Source: Planctomycetota bacterium (lineage in GTDB: Bacteria; Planctomycetota; Planctomycetia; Gemmatales; Gemmataceae). Taken from it: a stretch of 37,426 nt of DNA. This document shows, piece by piece, positions 1-8,347 of the stretch. Every line of letters starts with the position of its first letter. Positions within the stretch are counted from its first letter, which is position 1. The DNA is taken from the NCBI GenBank assembly GCA_021781415.1, contig JAJXWW010000185.1, forward strand, positions 1-37,426, in the 5' to 3' direction. Made by a program: the position numbers and the translations under genes. The notes under the pieces were generated by a model, which made no database searches, was not told the origin of the DNA, and saw only the letters and a list, made by a program, of their open reading frames with translations.

Positions 1-38
1 TTTTGCGTCAACGGCGTCAACGCGAGTGAGGCGCGCGC

Positions 39-70
39 AAACACCCGGCGGGGAGAGCTGCCGGGTGTTT
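39..70 (-). terminator. Stem-loop terminator downstream of the Gfo/Idh gene
   Basis: A perfect 11-bp inverted repeat (AAACACCCGGC at 39-49 and GCCGGGTGTTT at 60-70) encloses a 10-base loop. It lies 14 bases past the stop codon of the oxidoreductase gene read on the minus strand. The outer A/T pairs give a short T tract after the stem, as in a factor-independent terminator, but the run is only three T. Confidence 0.6.
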
Positions 71-84
71 GTGGTTTGGAGCGA

Positions 85-1536
85 CTACGCTTGCAATTTC
101 CATGGCCCACGCCGCGGACGCGACAACATGCGATTGGCCTCGGCATCGTCGAATCGATGCTCGCTCGGATCCCATTTGAGTTTCTTGCCGGTGCGCATGG
201 CGATGGCACCGATATGGCAGACGATCACCGAGCCACTGCCGACCGTCACGTCGCAGATCGGAGCCTTGCGGCTACGCACGCAATCGACGAAGTTTTGCAC
301 GTGATTGGTCGGTCGGCCGTCGTAGACTTTGGGATCGTTCTCGATCGGCTCGGAGAGAATCTTGGCGTCGCTGGCCAAGATCGCGCCGCGGCTGACGAAG
401 ATCGTGCCGTTCTCTCCCAGAATCAGAACGCCGTTCTCGTCGGGGCCGACGTGTACGGGGATGACCTTGCCGTTGCGGAGTCTGCGTTGGGGAGTTTTGC
501 CGTCTTTATTGACCAGTTTGTCGCCGAGATCGGTGCCGCCGCCGCTCATGGCGATGACTTTGGTTCCGTTGTCGTAGGTGTATTGAACTTGGAAGTTGGG
601 ATGGCAGTTGTAGCCGTCGCCGCCCTTGTAGGGTGCGTCGGCCTTGAGCAGTTCCACAGCCACCGGGCCGCTGCCGTCTTTGTTGAGCGCCCACTGCGCG
701 ATGTCGAGATGATGCGCGCCCCAGTCGGTCATCTTGCCGCCGGAGTATTCGTACCACCAGCGGAAATTGTAATGGCAGTTCGTCTTGTCGCCCTGAAGGC
801 GGTAGGGAACCTTGGCCGTGGGTCCGAGCCAAAAGTCCCAGTCGAGTTCCTTGGGCGCATCCACGGCCGGGATCGCGCCGCTGCTTGGATTGTTTCCGAT
901 ACGGCACTCGATGGTCTTGATTTTGCCGATGCGTCCGCAGCGCACCAGTTCGACGGCGAGTCGGAACATGCCGCCCATCTCGGTTCGTTGCTGGCTGCCC
1001 GTCTGCACAATTTTGCCGGTGGCCTTGGATACCTTCCGAATCGCCAAGGCTTCTTCGACGGTCAGGGTCAACGGCTTTTCGCAATAGACATCCTTGCCCG
1101 CCTTCATGGCGTCGATGGCGACCTGCGCGTGCCAATGATCGGGCGTGGCCACCAGAACGCCGTCGATCCCTTTGTGATCGAGCAATTTGCGATAGTCGCC
1201 GTAAGAAGCCTCGAAGTCCTTGAATCCGCGTTCGCGCATCACCTCGGTAGCGCGTTTGCGATGCCGCCCGTCCACGTCGCAGCCGACGAGATAAGTCATC
1301 TGTTTGGCCTTCACGCTCGGCGTGGATGCGGAGACGACTTGCAGGCTGCGGCTCTGCGGGCTGCCGACGCCGACAATTCCCATCGTCAACGTGTCATTTG
1401 CGGACGCCTTCTTTCGCGTCGCATTCTCTTCGGCCGCCAGCACTTGCTGGGCGTACCACGAGGGCAGCCCCGCCGCGGCCATCGCCGCCAGCGAGCGCTG
1501 CAAGAAACCACGTCGAGACAGATTACCTCGGTCCAT
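85..1536 (-). CDS. Gfo/Idh/MocA family oxidoreductase with twin-arginine signal
   Basis: This 483-residue protein belongs to the secreted planctomycete branch of the Gfo/Idh/MocA NAD(P)-dependent oxidoreductases, usually thought to act on sugars or cyclitols; the substrate cannot be read from sequence. The N-terminus has a twin-arginine signal (SRRGFLQRS followed by an Ala-rich stretch), so export in folded form is expected. The family signatures follow: a Rossmann region with [12 protein letters not shown], then [14 protein letters not shown] and [11 protein letters not shown], whose Glu-Lys-Pro is the hallmark motif. The C-terminal half contains DWDFWLGPT and [13 protein letters not shown], typical of this group. 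I chose the ATG at 1536 because it starts the signal peptide and follows a GAGGGGGGA ribosome-binding site; a longer frame upstream has neither. It is divergent from acnA with a 200-bp gap. Confidence 0.93.
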   Translation of the reverse strand: MDRGNLSRRGFLQRSLAAMAAAGLPSWYAQQVLAAEENATRKKASANDTLTMGIVGVGSPQSRSLQVVSASTPSVKAKQMTYLVGCDVDGRHRKRATEVMRERGFKDFEASYGDYRKLLDHKGIDGVLVATPDHWHAQVAIDAMKAGKDVYCEKPLTLTVEEALAIRKVSKATGKIVQTGSQQRTEMGGMFRLAVELVRCGRIGKIKTIECRIGNNPSSGAIPAVDAPKELDWDFWLGPTAKVPYRLQGDKTNCHYNFRWWYEYSGGKMTDWGAHHLDIAQWALNKDGSGPVAVELLKADAPYKGGDGYNCHPNFQVQYTYDNGTKVIAMSGGGTDLGDKLVNKDGKTPQRRLRNGKVIPVHVGPDENGVLILGENGTIFVSRGAILASDAKILSEPIENDPKVYDGRPTNHVQNFVDCVRSRKAPICDVTVGSGSVIVCHIGAIAMRTGKKLKWDPSEHRFDDAEANRMLSRPRRGPWKLQA

Positions 1537-1652
1537 AACGAATCCCCCCTCTGGAGAAATAGAAAACGGCTGATGTTGCCATCCTATCAGCTTCCCTCGG
1601 CGGGAAAAGGAAAATCCGAGCCATGAACGAGTACGACTTGCAGAGTCATGCG

Positions 1653-1681
1653 TTGCCGTCGTCTCGTTTCTCTCCCACAAT
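1653..1681 (+). promoter_or_regulatory. Weak candidate sigma70-type promoter for acnA
   Basis: TTGCCG (1653-1658) and CACAAT (1676-1681) are separated by 17 bases and lie about 55 bases upstream of the chosen acnA start. Each hexamer matches the consensus at only four positions, so this is a weak candidate. Confidence 0.25.
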
Positions 1682-1736
1682 ACTTATGGTTCGTCATCGG
1701 GGTTCTTCGGATTTCACTCCAGAAAAGGCCGTTATC

Positions 1737-4475
1737 ATGGACAAGCAGTTCGGCACTTCCTCATCGCTTCACGCCGCCGGTCGGGATTATGCGATCTATC
1801 GCCTCGAATCCGTGGCTCGCGCCTATCCGCGCGTCGAACGGCTGCCGTTCTCGCTGAAAATCCTGCTCGAAAATCTACTCCGCTGTCAGGACGGATTGAC
1901 CGTCCGTCCCGAAGACATCGAAGCGCTGGCCAACTGGGAACCGAAAGCGCAGCCGAGCAAGGAGATCGCCTTCATGCCGGCGCGCGTCCTGCTTCAAGAC
2001 TTCACCGGCGTGCCCGCCGTCGTCGATCTCGCCGCCATGCGCGATGCCATGAAACGAATGGGCGGCGATCCCACACGCATCAATCCACTCTTGCCCGCCG
2101 AGTTGGTCATCGATCATTCCGTGCAGGTCGATGACTTCGGCAACGGTCTCGCCTTCCGCACCAACGCCGATTTAGAGTTCGAGCGCAACCGCGAACGCTA
2201 TGCCTTCCTGCGCTGGGGGCAGAAGGCGTTTCGCAACTTCAAGGTCGTGCCGCCGGATACGGGCATCGTGCATCAGGTGAACCTGGAGTATCTGGCCCGC
2301 GTGGTGTTCGTGAACGAGGAGCAAGGAACGGCCTATCCCGATACGCTGGTGGGCACGGACTCGCATACGACGATGATTAACGGTCTCGGCGTTCTCGGCT
2401 GGGGCGTGGGCGGCATTGAGGCCGAGGCCGCCATGCTCGGACAAGCACTGTCCATGCTCATTCCCGAAGTCGTCGGCTTCCGACTGACCGGCCAGCTGCG
2501 CGAAGGGGCGACCGCGACCGATCTCGTGCTGACCGTGACCGAGATGCTGCGCAAGAAAGGCGTGGTCGGCAAGTTCGTCGAATTTTATGGCAGCGGCTTG
2601 GCGTCTCTCCCCCTGGCCGATCGCGCCACCATCGCCAACATGGCCCCGGAGTACGGCGCGACCTGCGGCATCTTCCCCGTCGATGCCGAGACACTGCGAT
2701 TTCTCCGCTTCACCGGACGTCCGGAATCGCTGGTGCAACTCGTCGAAGCGTACACCAAGGAACAGGGAATGTTCCATACGCCGCAAACGCCGGAAGCGAT
2801 GTATTCGGACACCCTGTCTCTCGATCTCGGCACGGTGGAGCCGAGTTTGGCGGGACCGAGACGCCCGCAAGATCGCGTCGCCTTGGGCCAAGTCAAGGAA
2901 TCGTTCGCCAAGGAATTACCCAGCCTTCTGAGCAAGGCGAAAGGCAAATCGGACACGCCCCCCTCTCCCCCCGGAGGGGGGAGAGGGGCTGGGGGTGAGG
3001 GGGGCGTGAAAATCGCTCTGGGCGAAGAGACCGCAGCTTTGCATCACGGCTCCGTCGTCATCGCCGCCATCACCAGTTGTACCAACACCTCGAATCCGTC
3101 CGTCATGCTCGCGGCGGGACTGGTAGCGAAAAAAGCCGTCGAGAAAGGCTTGCGAACCCAGCCGTGGGTGAAGACGAGCTTGGCTCCCGGCTCGAAAGTG
3201 GTGACGGATTATCTCAACGAGGCGGGCTTAACTCCCTTTTTAGAACAATTGCGATTCCATTTAGTAGGATATGGGTGTACGACTTGTATCGGCAATTCGG
3301 GCCCGTTGCCCGCCCCTGTCTCGCAAGGCATCGACGAAGGCAATCTCGTCGTCGCCGCCGTGTTGTCGGGCAATCGCAATTTCGAGGGCCGCGTACATCC
3401 CGAAGTGCGCGCCAACTATCTCGCTTCCCCGCCGTTGGTCGTTGCCTATGCCTTGGCCGGCCGCGTGGACATCGACTTGCACGGCGAACCGCTCGGTACC
3501 GATGACAAGGGCAACCCCGTCTTCCTCAAGGACATTTGGCCCACGCGCCTTGAGGTTGAGGACGCGATTCGCTCGTCCGTGCATTCGGAGATGTTCCATA
3601 AGGAATACGGCGAAGTGTTTCAAGGCGACGAACATTGGCGCTCCATGCCGACGCCGGAAGGCGATCTGTTCGCTTGGGATGCACAATCTACCTACGTCAA
3701 GCATCCGCCCTACTTCGAGGACATGAAGCCGCAACCGGCCCCGGTGCGAGACATCACCGGCGCTCGGGTGTTGGCCGTCCTCGGCGACAGCATCACGACC
3801 GATCACATCTCGCCCGCCGGTTCCATCAAGGCCCAAGGACCAGCCGGACAGTATCTCGTCGCCCACGGCGTCGCCGTCAAGGATTTCAACTCCTACGGCT
3901 CGCGCCGTGGCAACGATGAAGTCATGGTGCGCGGAACCTTTGCCAACGTGCGTCTGAAAAATCAACTCGCGCCCGGCACGGAAGGCGGCGTCACGCGCCA
4001 CCTCCCCGACGGAGTGCAAATGTCGATTTATGATGCCTCGGTGAAATACCGCGAGGAAAAGACCCCTCTGCTCGTCCTTGCCGGCAAGGAATACGGCTCC
4101 GGCTCGTCGCGCGATTGGGCTGCCAAAGGACCGCTGCTCCTCGGCATCCGCGCCGTGATCGCCGAGAGCTACGAGCGCATCCATCGTTCCAACCTCGTCG
4201 GCATGGGCATCTTGCCGCTACAGTTCCGCTCCGGCGATAGCGTCGCCAGTCTCGGCCTCACCGGCGAAGAGATTTACGATCTCGAAGGTCTGCCAAAGCT
4301 CTTGGATTCCGGTTTCGCTTCCGGGCGCGATCTAACCGTTCGCGCCCGCCGCGCCGACGGCAGCGAGCGCGTCTTCCAAGCGCTCGTTCGCATCGACACG
4401 CCGCAAGAAGTGCGCTATTACCAACACGGCGGCATCTTACAGTATGTATTGCGGCAATTGTTGGCGCAGAGGTAA
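1737..4475 (+). CDS. acnA: Aconitate hydratase A
   Basis: Aconitase of the TCA cycle, interconverting citrate and isocitrate in the cytoplasm with a [4Fe-4S] cluster. The 912-residue product matches the usual AcnA length of about 890-900. Visible signatures are [19 protein letters not shown], the first cluster cysteine in [10 protein letters not shown] near residue 446, the paired cysteines in [13 protein letters not shown] near residue 511, and the swivel-domain motif [17 protein letters not shown] near residue 783. I start at ATG 1737 because [15 protein letters not shown] fits the family N-terminus; an upstream in-frame start would add 38 unrelated residues. The oddity is a low-complexity Pro/Gly insert around residues 406-424, encoded by an in-frame palindromic repeat (2954-3008) in the linker before the SCTN motif. 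The last 125 coding bases are duplicated at 5816-5943. Confidence 0.97.
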   Translation: MDKQFGTSSSLHAAGRDYAIYRLESVARAYPRVERLPFSLKILLENLLRCQDGLTVRPEDIEALANWEPKAQPSKEIAFMPARVLLQDFTGVPAVVDLAAMRDAMKRMGGDPTRINPLLPAELVIDHSVQVDDFGNGLAFRTNADLEFERNRERYAFLRWGQKAFRNFKVVPPDTGIVHQVNLEYLARVVFVNEEQGTAYPDTLVGTDSHTTMINGLGVLGWGVGGIEAEAAMLGQALSMLIPEVVGFRLTGQLREGATATDLVLTVTEMLRKKGVVGKFVEFYGSGLASLPLADRATIANMAPEYGATCGIFPVDAETLRFLRFTGRPESLVQLVEAYTKEQGMFHTPQTPEAMYSDTLSLDLGTVEPSLAGPRRPQDRVALGQVKESFAKELPSLLSKAKGKSDTPPSPPGGGRGAGGEGGVKIALGEETAALHHGSVVIAAITSCTNTSNPSVMLAAGLVAKKAVEKGLRTQPWVKTSLAPGSKVVTDYLNEAGLTPFLEQLRFHLVGYGCTTCIGNSGPLPAPVSQGIDEGNLVVAAVLSGNRNFEGRVHPEVRANYLASPPLVVAYALAGRVDIDLHGEPLGTDDKGNPVFLKDIWPTRLEVEDAIRSSVHSEMFHKEYGEVFQGDEHWRSMPTPEGDLFAWDAQSTYVKHPPYFEDMKPQPAPVRDITGARVLAVLGDSITTDHISPAGSIKAQGPAGQYLVAHGVAVKDFNSYGSRRGNDEVMVRGTFANVRLKNQLAPGTEGGVTRHLPDGVQMSIYDASVKYREEKTPLLVLAGKEYGSGSSRDWAAKGPLLLGIRAVIAESYERIHRSNLVGMGILPLQFRSGDSVASLGLTGEEIYDLEGLPKLLDSGFASGRDLTVRARRADGSERVFQALVRIDTPQEVRYYQHGGILQYVLRQLLAQR
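2954..3008. repeat. Palindromic G/C-block repeat inserted in frame in acnA
   Basis: A 55-bp unit bounded by a perfect 12-bp inverted repeat (CACGCCCCCCTC at 2954-2965, GAGGGGGGCGTG at 2997-3008). It holds an inner palindrome of C and G blocks (CCCCTCTCCCCCC and GGAGGGGGGAGAGGGG) and then CTGGGGGTGAGG. The pattern resembles the CCCTCTCCC...GGGAGAGGG...GGGGTGAGGG intergenic repeats known from many bacterial genomes. Here it is translated as a Pro/Gly stretch without breaking the frame. Confidence 0.8.
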
Positions 4476-4478
4476 GGA
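4351..4478 (+). repeat. Direct repeat, copy 1 (3' end of intact acnA)
   Basis: This 128-bp segment ends three bases past the acnA stop codon and recurs at 5816-5943, exactly 1465 bp downstream. By eye 125 of 128 bases agree: three mismatches fall in the first third and the last 83 bases or so are identical. The two copies bracket the HEPN/BolA-like/CcbP genes. Confidence 0.95.
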
Positions 4479-4578
4479 GGCCTTGAGCATTCGTTCGCCG
4501 ATGGGATGCCACAAAACCGCGTGACGAGATGCGTACCGAAGTGGTGCCGGAAACCTTTTGACATCGGAGTGGCGAACG

Positions 4579-4995
4579 ATGGGACTGCCACAATCACCAG
4601 TAGCTCGCCTTTACTATCGGGCGGGTAAGCAACGCTTCGAGGACGCGCAGTTACTTCTTCGGGAAGGACGAACGACAGGGGGAGTATATCTGGCGGGATA
4701 TACGGTAGAATGTCTCCTGAAAGCGTTGGTTCTGGCAAGCGTGGCCGGGGGACTGCGGCAACAGTTGCTCGGCGAATTTCGAGGGAACCGAGCGCACGAC
4801 ATCGAATGGCTAGGTGCGCTTTACCGTCGGTATGTGCAGACGGCAATCCCTCGCGCCATCACGCGGCATTTGTCGCGCCTCGCTTCCTGGTCCACGGATT
4901 TGCGCTATTGGACGGGCTTGGTAAAAAGTCGAGAGGCCGAGGAGTTCCTAGATTCAGTCGTTGCTGTCGCCACCTGGGCCGACGGGAGAATGTAA
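4579..4995 (+). CDS. HEPN domain protein
   Basis: A 138-residue helical protein of the HEPN superfamily, which includes many RNases acting as toxins as well as non-catalytic members. The core shows the typical pattern YRAGKQRFEDAQLLL, then YLAGYTVECLLKAL, then a basic segment with Arg68 and His73 in RGNRAHD. That segment fits the RX4-6H motif of active HEPN RNases, although the same position is often simply HDL in inactive members. I start at ATG 4579, which has GGAG nine bases upstream, rather than an upstream TTG. The next gene begins one base after the stop codon, so the two are probably translationally coupled. The gene lies inside the acnA repeat-flanked cassette. Whether it is a toxin is inference. 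Confidence 0.75.
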   Translation: MGLPQSPVARLYYRAGKQRFEDAQLLLREGRTTGGVYLAGYTVECLLKALVLASVAGGLRQQLLGEFRGNRAHDIEWLGALYRRYVQTAIPRAITRHLSRLASWSTDLRYWTGLVKSREAEEFLDSVVAVATWADGRM

Positions 4996-4996
4996 A

Positions 4997-5320
4997 ATGA
5001 CCATCAAACTGCACGTCAGACGTCCGGACCCTATCCTCCGCCAGGTCGTCAACGCTCTCCGCGCCTATGAGGAAATCCATCCAGTAGCCGAAATCGAAGC
5101 GTATCGACAAAACTCTGTCTCCGTGCGAATCCGCGTTCTGAATCCCGAGTTCGCCGACAAGAATCGAGCGCAGCGTGAGGAAGATATTTGGGCCTTCTTG
5201 AACGAATTGCCGGAAGAGACTCTCGCGGAGATCAGTCTGTTACTCTTACTTACTCCCGACGAGGCGAAAAAATCTTTCGCCAGTTTTGAGTTCGACGACC
5301 CTATCCCCTCCAAACTCTGA
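4997..5320 (+). CDS. Small BolA-like protein coupled to the HEPN gene
   Basis: A 107-residue protein without a confident family. The segment SVRIRVLNPEFADKNRAQREEDIWAFLNEL followed by LTPDEA resembles the BolA/IbaG core pattern (a hydrophobic strand, F-x-x-K-x-R-x-x-R, an amphipathic helix, then a T-P-E motif). That resemblance is read by eye and the invariant BolA histidine is not obvious. The start at ATG 4997 lies one base after the HEPN stop codon, which suggests the two proteins are made together and may interact. If the HEPN protein is a toxin, this is the natural antidote candidate. It could also be a stand-alone planctomycete family. Confidence 0.6.
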   Translation: MTIKLHVRRPDPILRQVVNALRAYEEIHPVAEIEAYRQNSVSVRIRVLNPEFADKNRAQREEDIWAFLNELPEETLAEISLLLLLTPDEAKKSFASFEFDDPIPSKL

Positions 5321-5346
5321 ACTTATCGGAGGAAGAGAGCTAAAGT

Positions 5347-5718
5347 ATGGCACGTCAAAAACGCGAGGAAGAACGCGAAAACCGCATCGCGATGGAGATT
5401 GTCGTCGATGCCTACGACGCACAAGAGCGCGCGATGGGTTGGTATTATTATTTGCAAGAACAATTGCAATTCCCCTTCACGGCGAAGTGCCTGGCCGAGC
5501 GGGCCATCTCGCCGCTGCAAGTCAAAGATGAAGTCGAAGTCATCGGAATGGCCGATGAAGTAGAGTGCGCACACGAGATGTTTGTGACGATTCGCTGGGA
5601 GAAGCGAGGGTTGGCGGTGCCCTTGTCTCAGTTGAAGCCGACCAACAGCACCGAGGAGCAGACGCGGGAGGCGATCGCGGACTGGCATTACTGGGTCAAC
5701 ATGGGCCATGAGTTTTGA
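5347..5718 (+). CDS. CcbP-like calcium-binding protein
   Basis: A 123-residue acidic protein resembling the CcbP family (Calci_bind_CcbP), small cytoplasmic Ca2+-binding proteins first described in heterocyst-forming cyanobacteria and common in planctomycetes. The recognisable core is GWYYYLQEQLQFPFTAKC followed by SPLQVKDEVEVIGMA and a C-terminal half rich in Glu and Asp with WHYWVNMGHEF at the end. A strong GGAGGA ribosome-binding site at 5328-5333 sets the ATG at 5347. It is the third gene of the cassette, 26 bases after the BolA-like gene, and so may be cotranscribed. Calcium binding is inferred from the family and was not checked residue by residue. Confidence 0.78.
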   Translation: MARQKREEERENRIAMEIVVDAYDAQERAMGWYYYLQEQLQFPFTAKCLAERAISPLQVKDEVEVIGMADEVECAHEMFVTIRWEKRGLAVPLSQLKPTNSTEEQTREAIADWHYWVNMGHEF

Positions 5719-5815
5719 AGCTCGTTCGCGCCGCCCCAGAAATATACGACGCCAGATTTCGTCTATAAGTGTGGGAGATCCGTTTCGCCTCGGATCGCAT
5801 GATTCCCGTCAAGGT

Positions 5816-5943
5816 GCGCCGACGGCAGCGAGCGCGTCTTCCAATCGCCCGTTCGCGTCGACACGCCGCAAGAAGTGCGCTATTACCAACACGGCGGCAT
5901 CTTACAGTATGTATTGCGGCAATTGTTGGCGCAGAGGTAAGGA
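5816..5943 (+). pseudogene. Duplicated acnA 3' end, copy 2 of direct repeat
   Basis: A 128-bp copy of the last 125 coding bases of acnA, its stop codon and three following bases. It cannot be functional because no aconitase body precedes it. Just upstream, a different reading ([12 protein letters not shown], about 5785-5815) faintly resembles the preceding aconitase segment [12 protein letters not shown]. Copy 2 may therefore descend from a diverged aconitase gene or an older acnA end rather than from a simple recent duplication. Identity with copy 1 stops abruptly at 5943. Confidence 0.9.
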
Positions 5944-5996
5944 AACCTCGCGTCTCCGATCGTCGAAGATCCGTTGAGCGGAAGCGGCGCAGGCCC

Positions 5997-6176
5997 GAGA
6001 GCGTCGAGCGGGCTGCGCACGCCGGTCACGCCATTCTCGCTGACGTGCGTATAAATCATCGTCGTGCTGGCGTCGGCATGCCCCAGCAGTTCCTGCACCG
6101 TGCGCATGTCGTAGCCCAACTCCGGTACATGCGTTGCGAAACCTTGGCGCGGCGTATGGCGACGGACCCTTTTGTT
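5997..6176 (-). pseudogene. C-terminal remnant of an integron-type tyrosine recombinase
   Basis: Sixty codons on the minus strand read as the end of an IntI-like integrase: [11 protein letters not shown] (box II His-x-x-Arg), then [20 protein letters not shown] with the conserved GH and the tyrosine nucleophile, and GVRSPLDAL, the characteristic integron-integrase tail. An in-frame TGA at 6177-6179 lies directly upstream and no other integrase segment is visible, so the catalytic N-terminal two thirds are gone. Some box II residues are unusual (Pro and Gln where Leu and His are typical), as expected for decay. The remnant points toward the second acnA repeat copy, 54 bases away. Confidence 0.85.
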
Positions 6177-6756
6177 TCATTCCAAGCCTCGAACCGCTGT
6201 CGTCACGCCGCGCTCGGCCCCCGCGAAGACATGATGGCGGCGAGACAAAGCATTGCCGACTCTCCCTACGCTCATCCGCTTTGGAATTCATCCTTTGTAT
6301 TTCCTCTGAGTTCTCCGCGTTCTCCGCGGTGAGCTATTCGGGTTAGCTCCTGCTGGGGTTAGCCAACGTTCTCGCGCCGGCAATCGACGTAACCACTGAT
6401 CCTGATGAATATTGCGCCTCCTGTCTCTCTCCGCATCGTGTTATGCCATCCAGCTGAAAGCTCTTCTTAGGGCGCTATGCAGCCGTAAGCCATATAGTCG
6501 CTCTTCCGTATCATTGTGAACGTATTTATACTGCACGGATGATTATGTCTAGACTAAAAAAGGATACCGAAGGAGAAAAAAAAGAATCGGTTATTGTAAG
6601 TGACGGTACTTGAAAGGTTTGCGGATTTTCTCCGGCAGTGCAAGTCGCGTGGAATCGTCGAAAAATAGAACGGCATTTTGCTTGACAGCGCTACAACGCC
6701 TTGCCAAGATAGGTAGCTGAAAGGTGTAGAATAATTTGTTCGGCCCAGAGGTTGTC
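6177..6756. other. Gene-free stretch with a dispersed repeat and AT-rich DNA
   Basis: No convincing gene is visible. Around 6299-6335 lies a TTCCTCTGAGTTCTCC... GCGGTGAGC unit resembling a dispersed intergenic repeat seen in many bacterial genomes. From about 6460 to 6620 the DNA becomes clearly AT-rich with runs of A. A TTGACA hexamer at 6682-6687 with a poor CAAGAT 17 bases on (6705-6710) could be the promoter of the next gene; TAGAAT at 6727-6732 is an alternative -10 element. Confidence 0.5.
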
Positions 6757-7116
6757 ATGCCTAACCGCAGATTAACGCCCGAGGAGATTGTGAAGGCGCG
6801 CGTGCTCCTCGACTCCATCCGCGCCCAACTCGAGGAGTTAAGCGCCGGTGATCCCGACTTGCTGTTCGCCTATCGGCGGAAGGTTTACAAGGAACTGACC
6901 TACGATGAACGGGATAAGCCGATGGTTCGCCGACAACTCAAGGCGCTGAAGCGAGGCGAGCAGAAGGGCATCTGTCCCTGTTGCCAGAATCCTCTAACCG
7001 AGAAATACTGCGTGCTCGATCGCTTCGAGGCTGCCAAGGGATATACGCCGGAGAACACACGCTTAATCTGCCAAGCATGCGATGTGGCGTCGCAAGTATC
7101 AAAGGGCTACGCTTGA
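6757..7116 (+). CDS. HNH-like treble-clef zinc protein
   Basis: A 119-residue protein with a charged helical first half and a C-terminal zinc-binding module: CPCC at residues 73-76 and CQAC at 105-108, with GYTPENTRLIC between. The spacing and the N-x-R-x-x-C turn are those of HNH/endonuclease VII-type treble clefs. The usual D-H-I catalytic segment reads LDRF here, so the general-base histidine appears to be missing. It may therefore bind nucleic acid without cutting, or be a different zinc protein. I start at ATG 6757, which has AGAGG just upstream. Its stop is 43 bases before the next gene. Confidence 0.6.
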   Translation: MPNRRLTPEEIVKARVLLDSIRAQLEELSAGDPDLLFAYRRKVYKELTYDERDKPMVRRQLKALKRGEQKGICPCCQNPLTEKYCVLDRFEAAKGYTPENTRLICQACDVASQVSKGYA

Positions 7117-7159
7117 GCCGGCCGCTGAGCTAGTCATTCGGCGAAAGAGGAGCGTGCAT

Positions 7160-8143
7160 ATGGTAATCGAACGAAGCAAAGGCGTGGGAGGGACGCATTC
7201 GGGACAACGTGGCCCTGGCTTCTTGGCTATCCTGCTGGGACTCTGCATAGTCGGCTGTTCACGTCTTCCATCGTCCGAACAACAGAAAGAGGGGCCTACC
7301 CGAAGGCACGCGAGTGACTTGAAAGCGCCGAGAAAGATCGCTTTCGTCGTCTTCTCTGCGAAGTGGTGCGGAGTGTGTCGGGACGTTCCGGCGGTTTTAG
7401 AGCAGTTGCGGGCCACCTTCCCCGCTGTCAGCTTCCACGAATTGGATATCGACGAGAAGGAAAACGAGAAACTCTGGCTGGAATACGGCTCCGACGCGGT
7501 CCCGTACAACTACATCCTGGTTGATGGGAAAGTCATCGCCAAATTTCGCGGGTTCTTGCCGCCCGCGAATGCTGAGAAATTTGTTCGAGACACGATCGAG
7601 AAACTGGACTCGCCACGTGAGCCGGTATCAACGGCAGGACGTGAGCTTGGCAATGAGCCGCGAACGGGAAACCAGAATATAGAAGCCTGGACCATCGATC
7701 CGGCACTGAACAACCTTCTGGGCAAACACCTAGATGGCAAAGAACTCCAGGCCTTCAGTCAGCAGATGGGCGAGGCCCCGGAAGTGGAAAAATTCGATAA
7801 ATACGAAACATCATATGAGAGTTGGAAATCAAAGGGCGTGAGCCTCTGTTTCAATGGCAAGGGGGTTCTTACTTGTATCTTCCTTTATTCGGAGAATACT
7901 GACGATTTTCACGCATATAAGGGTGCATTGCCTGGCAATCTGAGTTGGAACGACACGCGCACCGATGTCCATCGGAAGTTCGGGAAACCAGATTCAGTCA
8001 CACCTGGATGTGGGAAAGTCATCAACCTGATGGACGATTACGATACTCAGGGTGTGACCGTCGATTACCATTCCCAGGATCCCGCCGACATGAAGACGCT
8101 AATCAAGATGTTCAGGATTATCCCCAAGAAAGCTCCAAAGTAG
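7160..8143 (+). CDS. Thioredoxin-like lipoprotein with an extra C-terminal domain
   Basis: This 327-residue product begins with a lipoprotein-type signal (FLAILLGLCIVGC, cysteine at residue 33). A thioredoxin fold follows with WCGVC (Cys70, Cys73), a VPYNYILVDG segment carrying the cis-proline near residue 115, and about 90 residues in total. The second half (about 185-327) is a separate domain containing LNNLLGKHLDGKELQAF, GVSLCFNGKGVLTCIFLY and TRTDVHRKFGKPD. That domain resembles small single-domain proteins often found near polymorphic toxins as putative immunity proteins; the resemblance is from memory. The GAGGAG site at 7148-7153 selects ATG 7160. It is probably a membrane-anchored disulfide or redox protein; the purpose of the fusion is unknown. 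Confidence 0.7.
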   Translation: MVIERSKGVGGTHSGQRGPGFLAILLGLCIVGCSRLPSSEQQKEGPTRRHASDLKAPRKIAFVVFSAKWCGVCRDVPAVLEQLRATFPAVSFHELDIDEKENEKLWLEYGSDAVPYNYILVDGKVIAKFRGFLPPANAEKFVRDTIEKLDSPREPVSTAGRELGNEPRTGNQNIEAWTIDPALNNLLGKHLDGKELQAFSQQMGEAPEVEKFDKYETSYESWKSKGVSLCFNGKGVLTCIFLYSENTDDFHAYKGALPGNLSWNDTRTDVHRKFGKPDSVTPGCGKVINLMDDYDTQGVTVDYHSQDPADMKTLIKMFRIIPKKAPK

Positions 8144-8284
8144 CGATCCTTGGTGATGTGACAGCATCTATGCTGTAAAGGAGGACGCGGGCAGACGCGG
8201 ATCGTTTTTTCGTAACCGATGAGAGCCGATCTGTGGACAAATCGTGTCTACTATTTACCGATCGCGGAATTTTCTTGCGTTTTG

Positions 8285-8347
8285 TGCGCGGGGACGATAT
8301 CCAGATGCATAACTGCGTTGACGCATACTGGATACCGTCCCCGCGCA
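8285..8347. repeat. Large imperfect palindrome in a gene-free gap
   Basis: Arms of about 24 bases (TGCGCGGGGACGATATCCAG at 8285-8304 plus ATGC, and its near-complement ending at 8347) flank a 14-base loop. Only one substitution and one unpaired base separate the arms. It sits in the 367-base gap 8144-8510, which otherwise holds no gene I can support. The shape suits a REP-type palindrome such as those mobilised by RAYT enzymes. It could also end transcription of the upstream lipoprotein gene, but no T tract follows. Confidence 0.75.

Noticed and set aside
76..1626. A 516-codon open frame opposite the Gfo/Idh oxidoreductase
   Set aside because: The minus-strand frame carries the full family signature and a good start; the other is a GC-rich shadow.
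6546..6614. A 22-codon open frame (MSRLKKDTEGEKKESVIVSD...) in the AT-rich gap
   Set aside because: No ribosome-binding site or known small-protein pattern; short frames of this size are expected by chance.
8285..8347. Integron attC site, given the nearby integrase remnant
   Set aside because: The arms lack GTTRRRY/RYYYAAC core sites, and the palindrome is 2 kb away from the integrase fossil.
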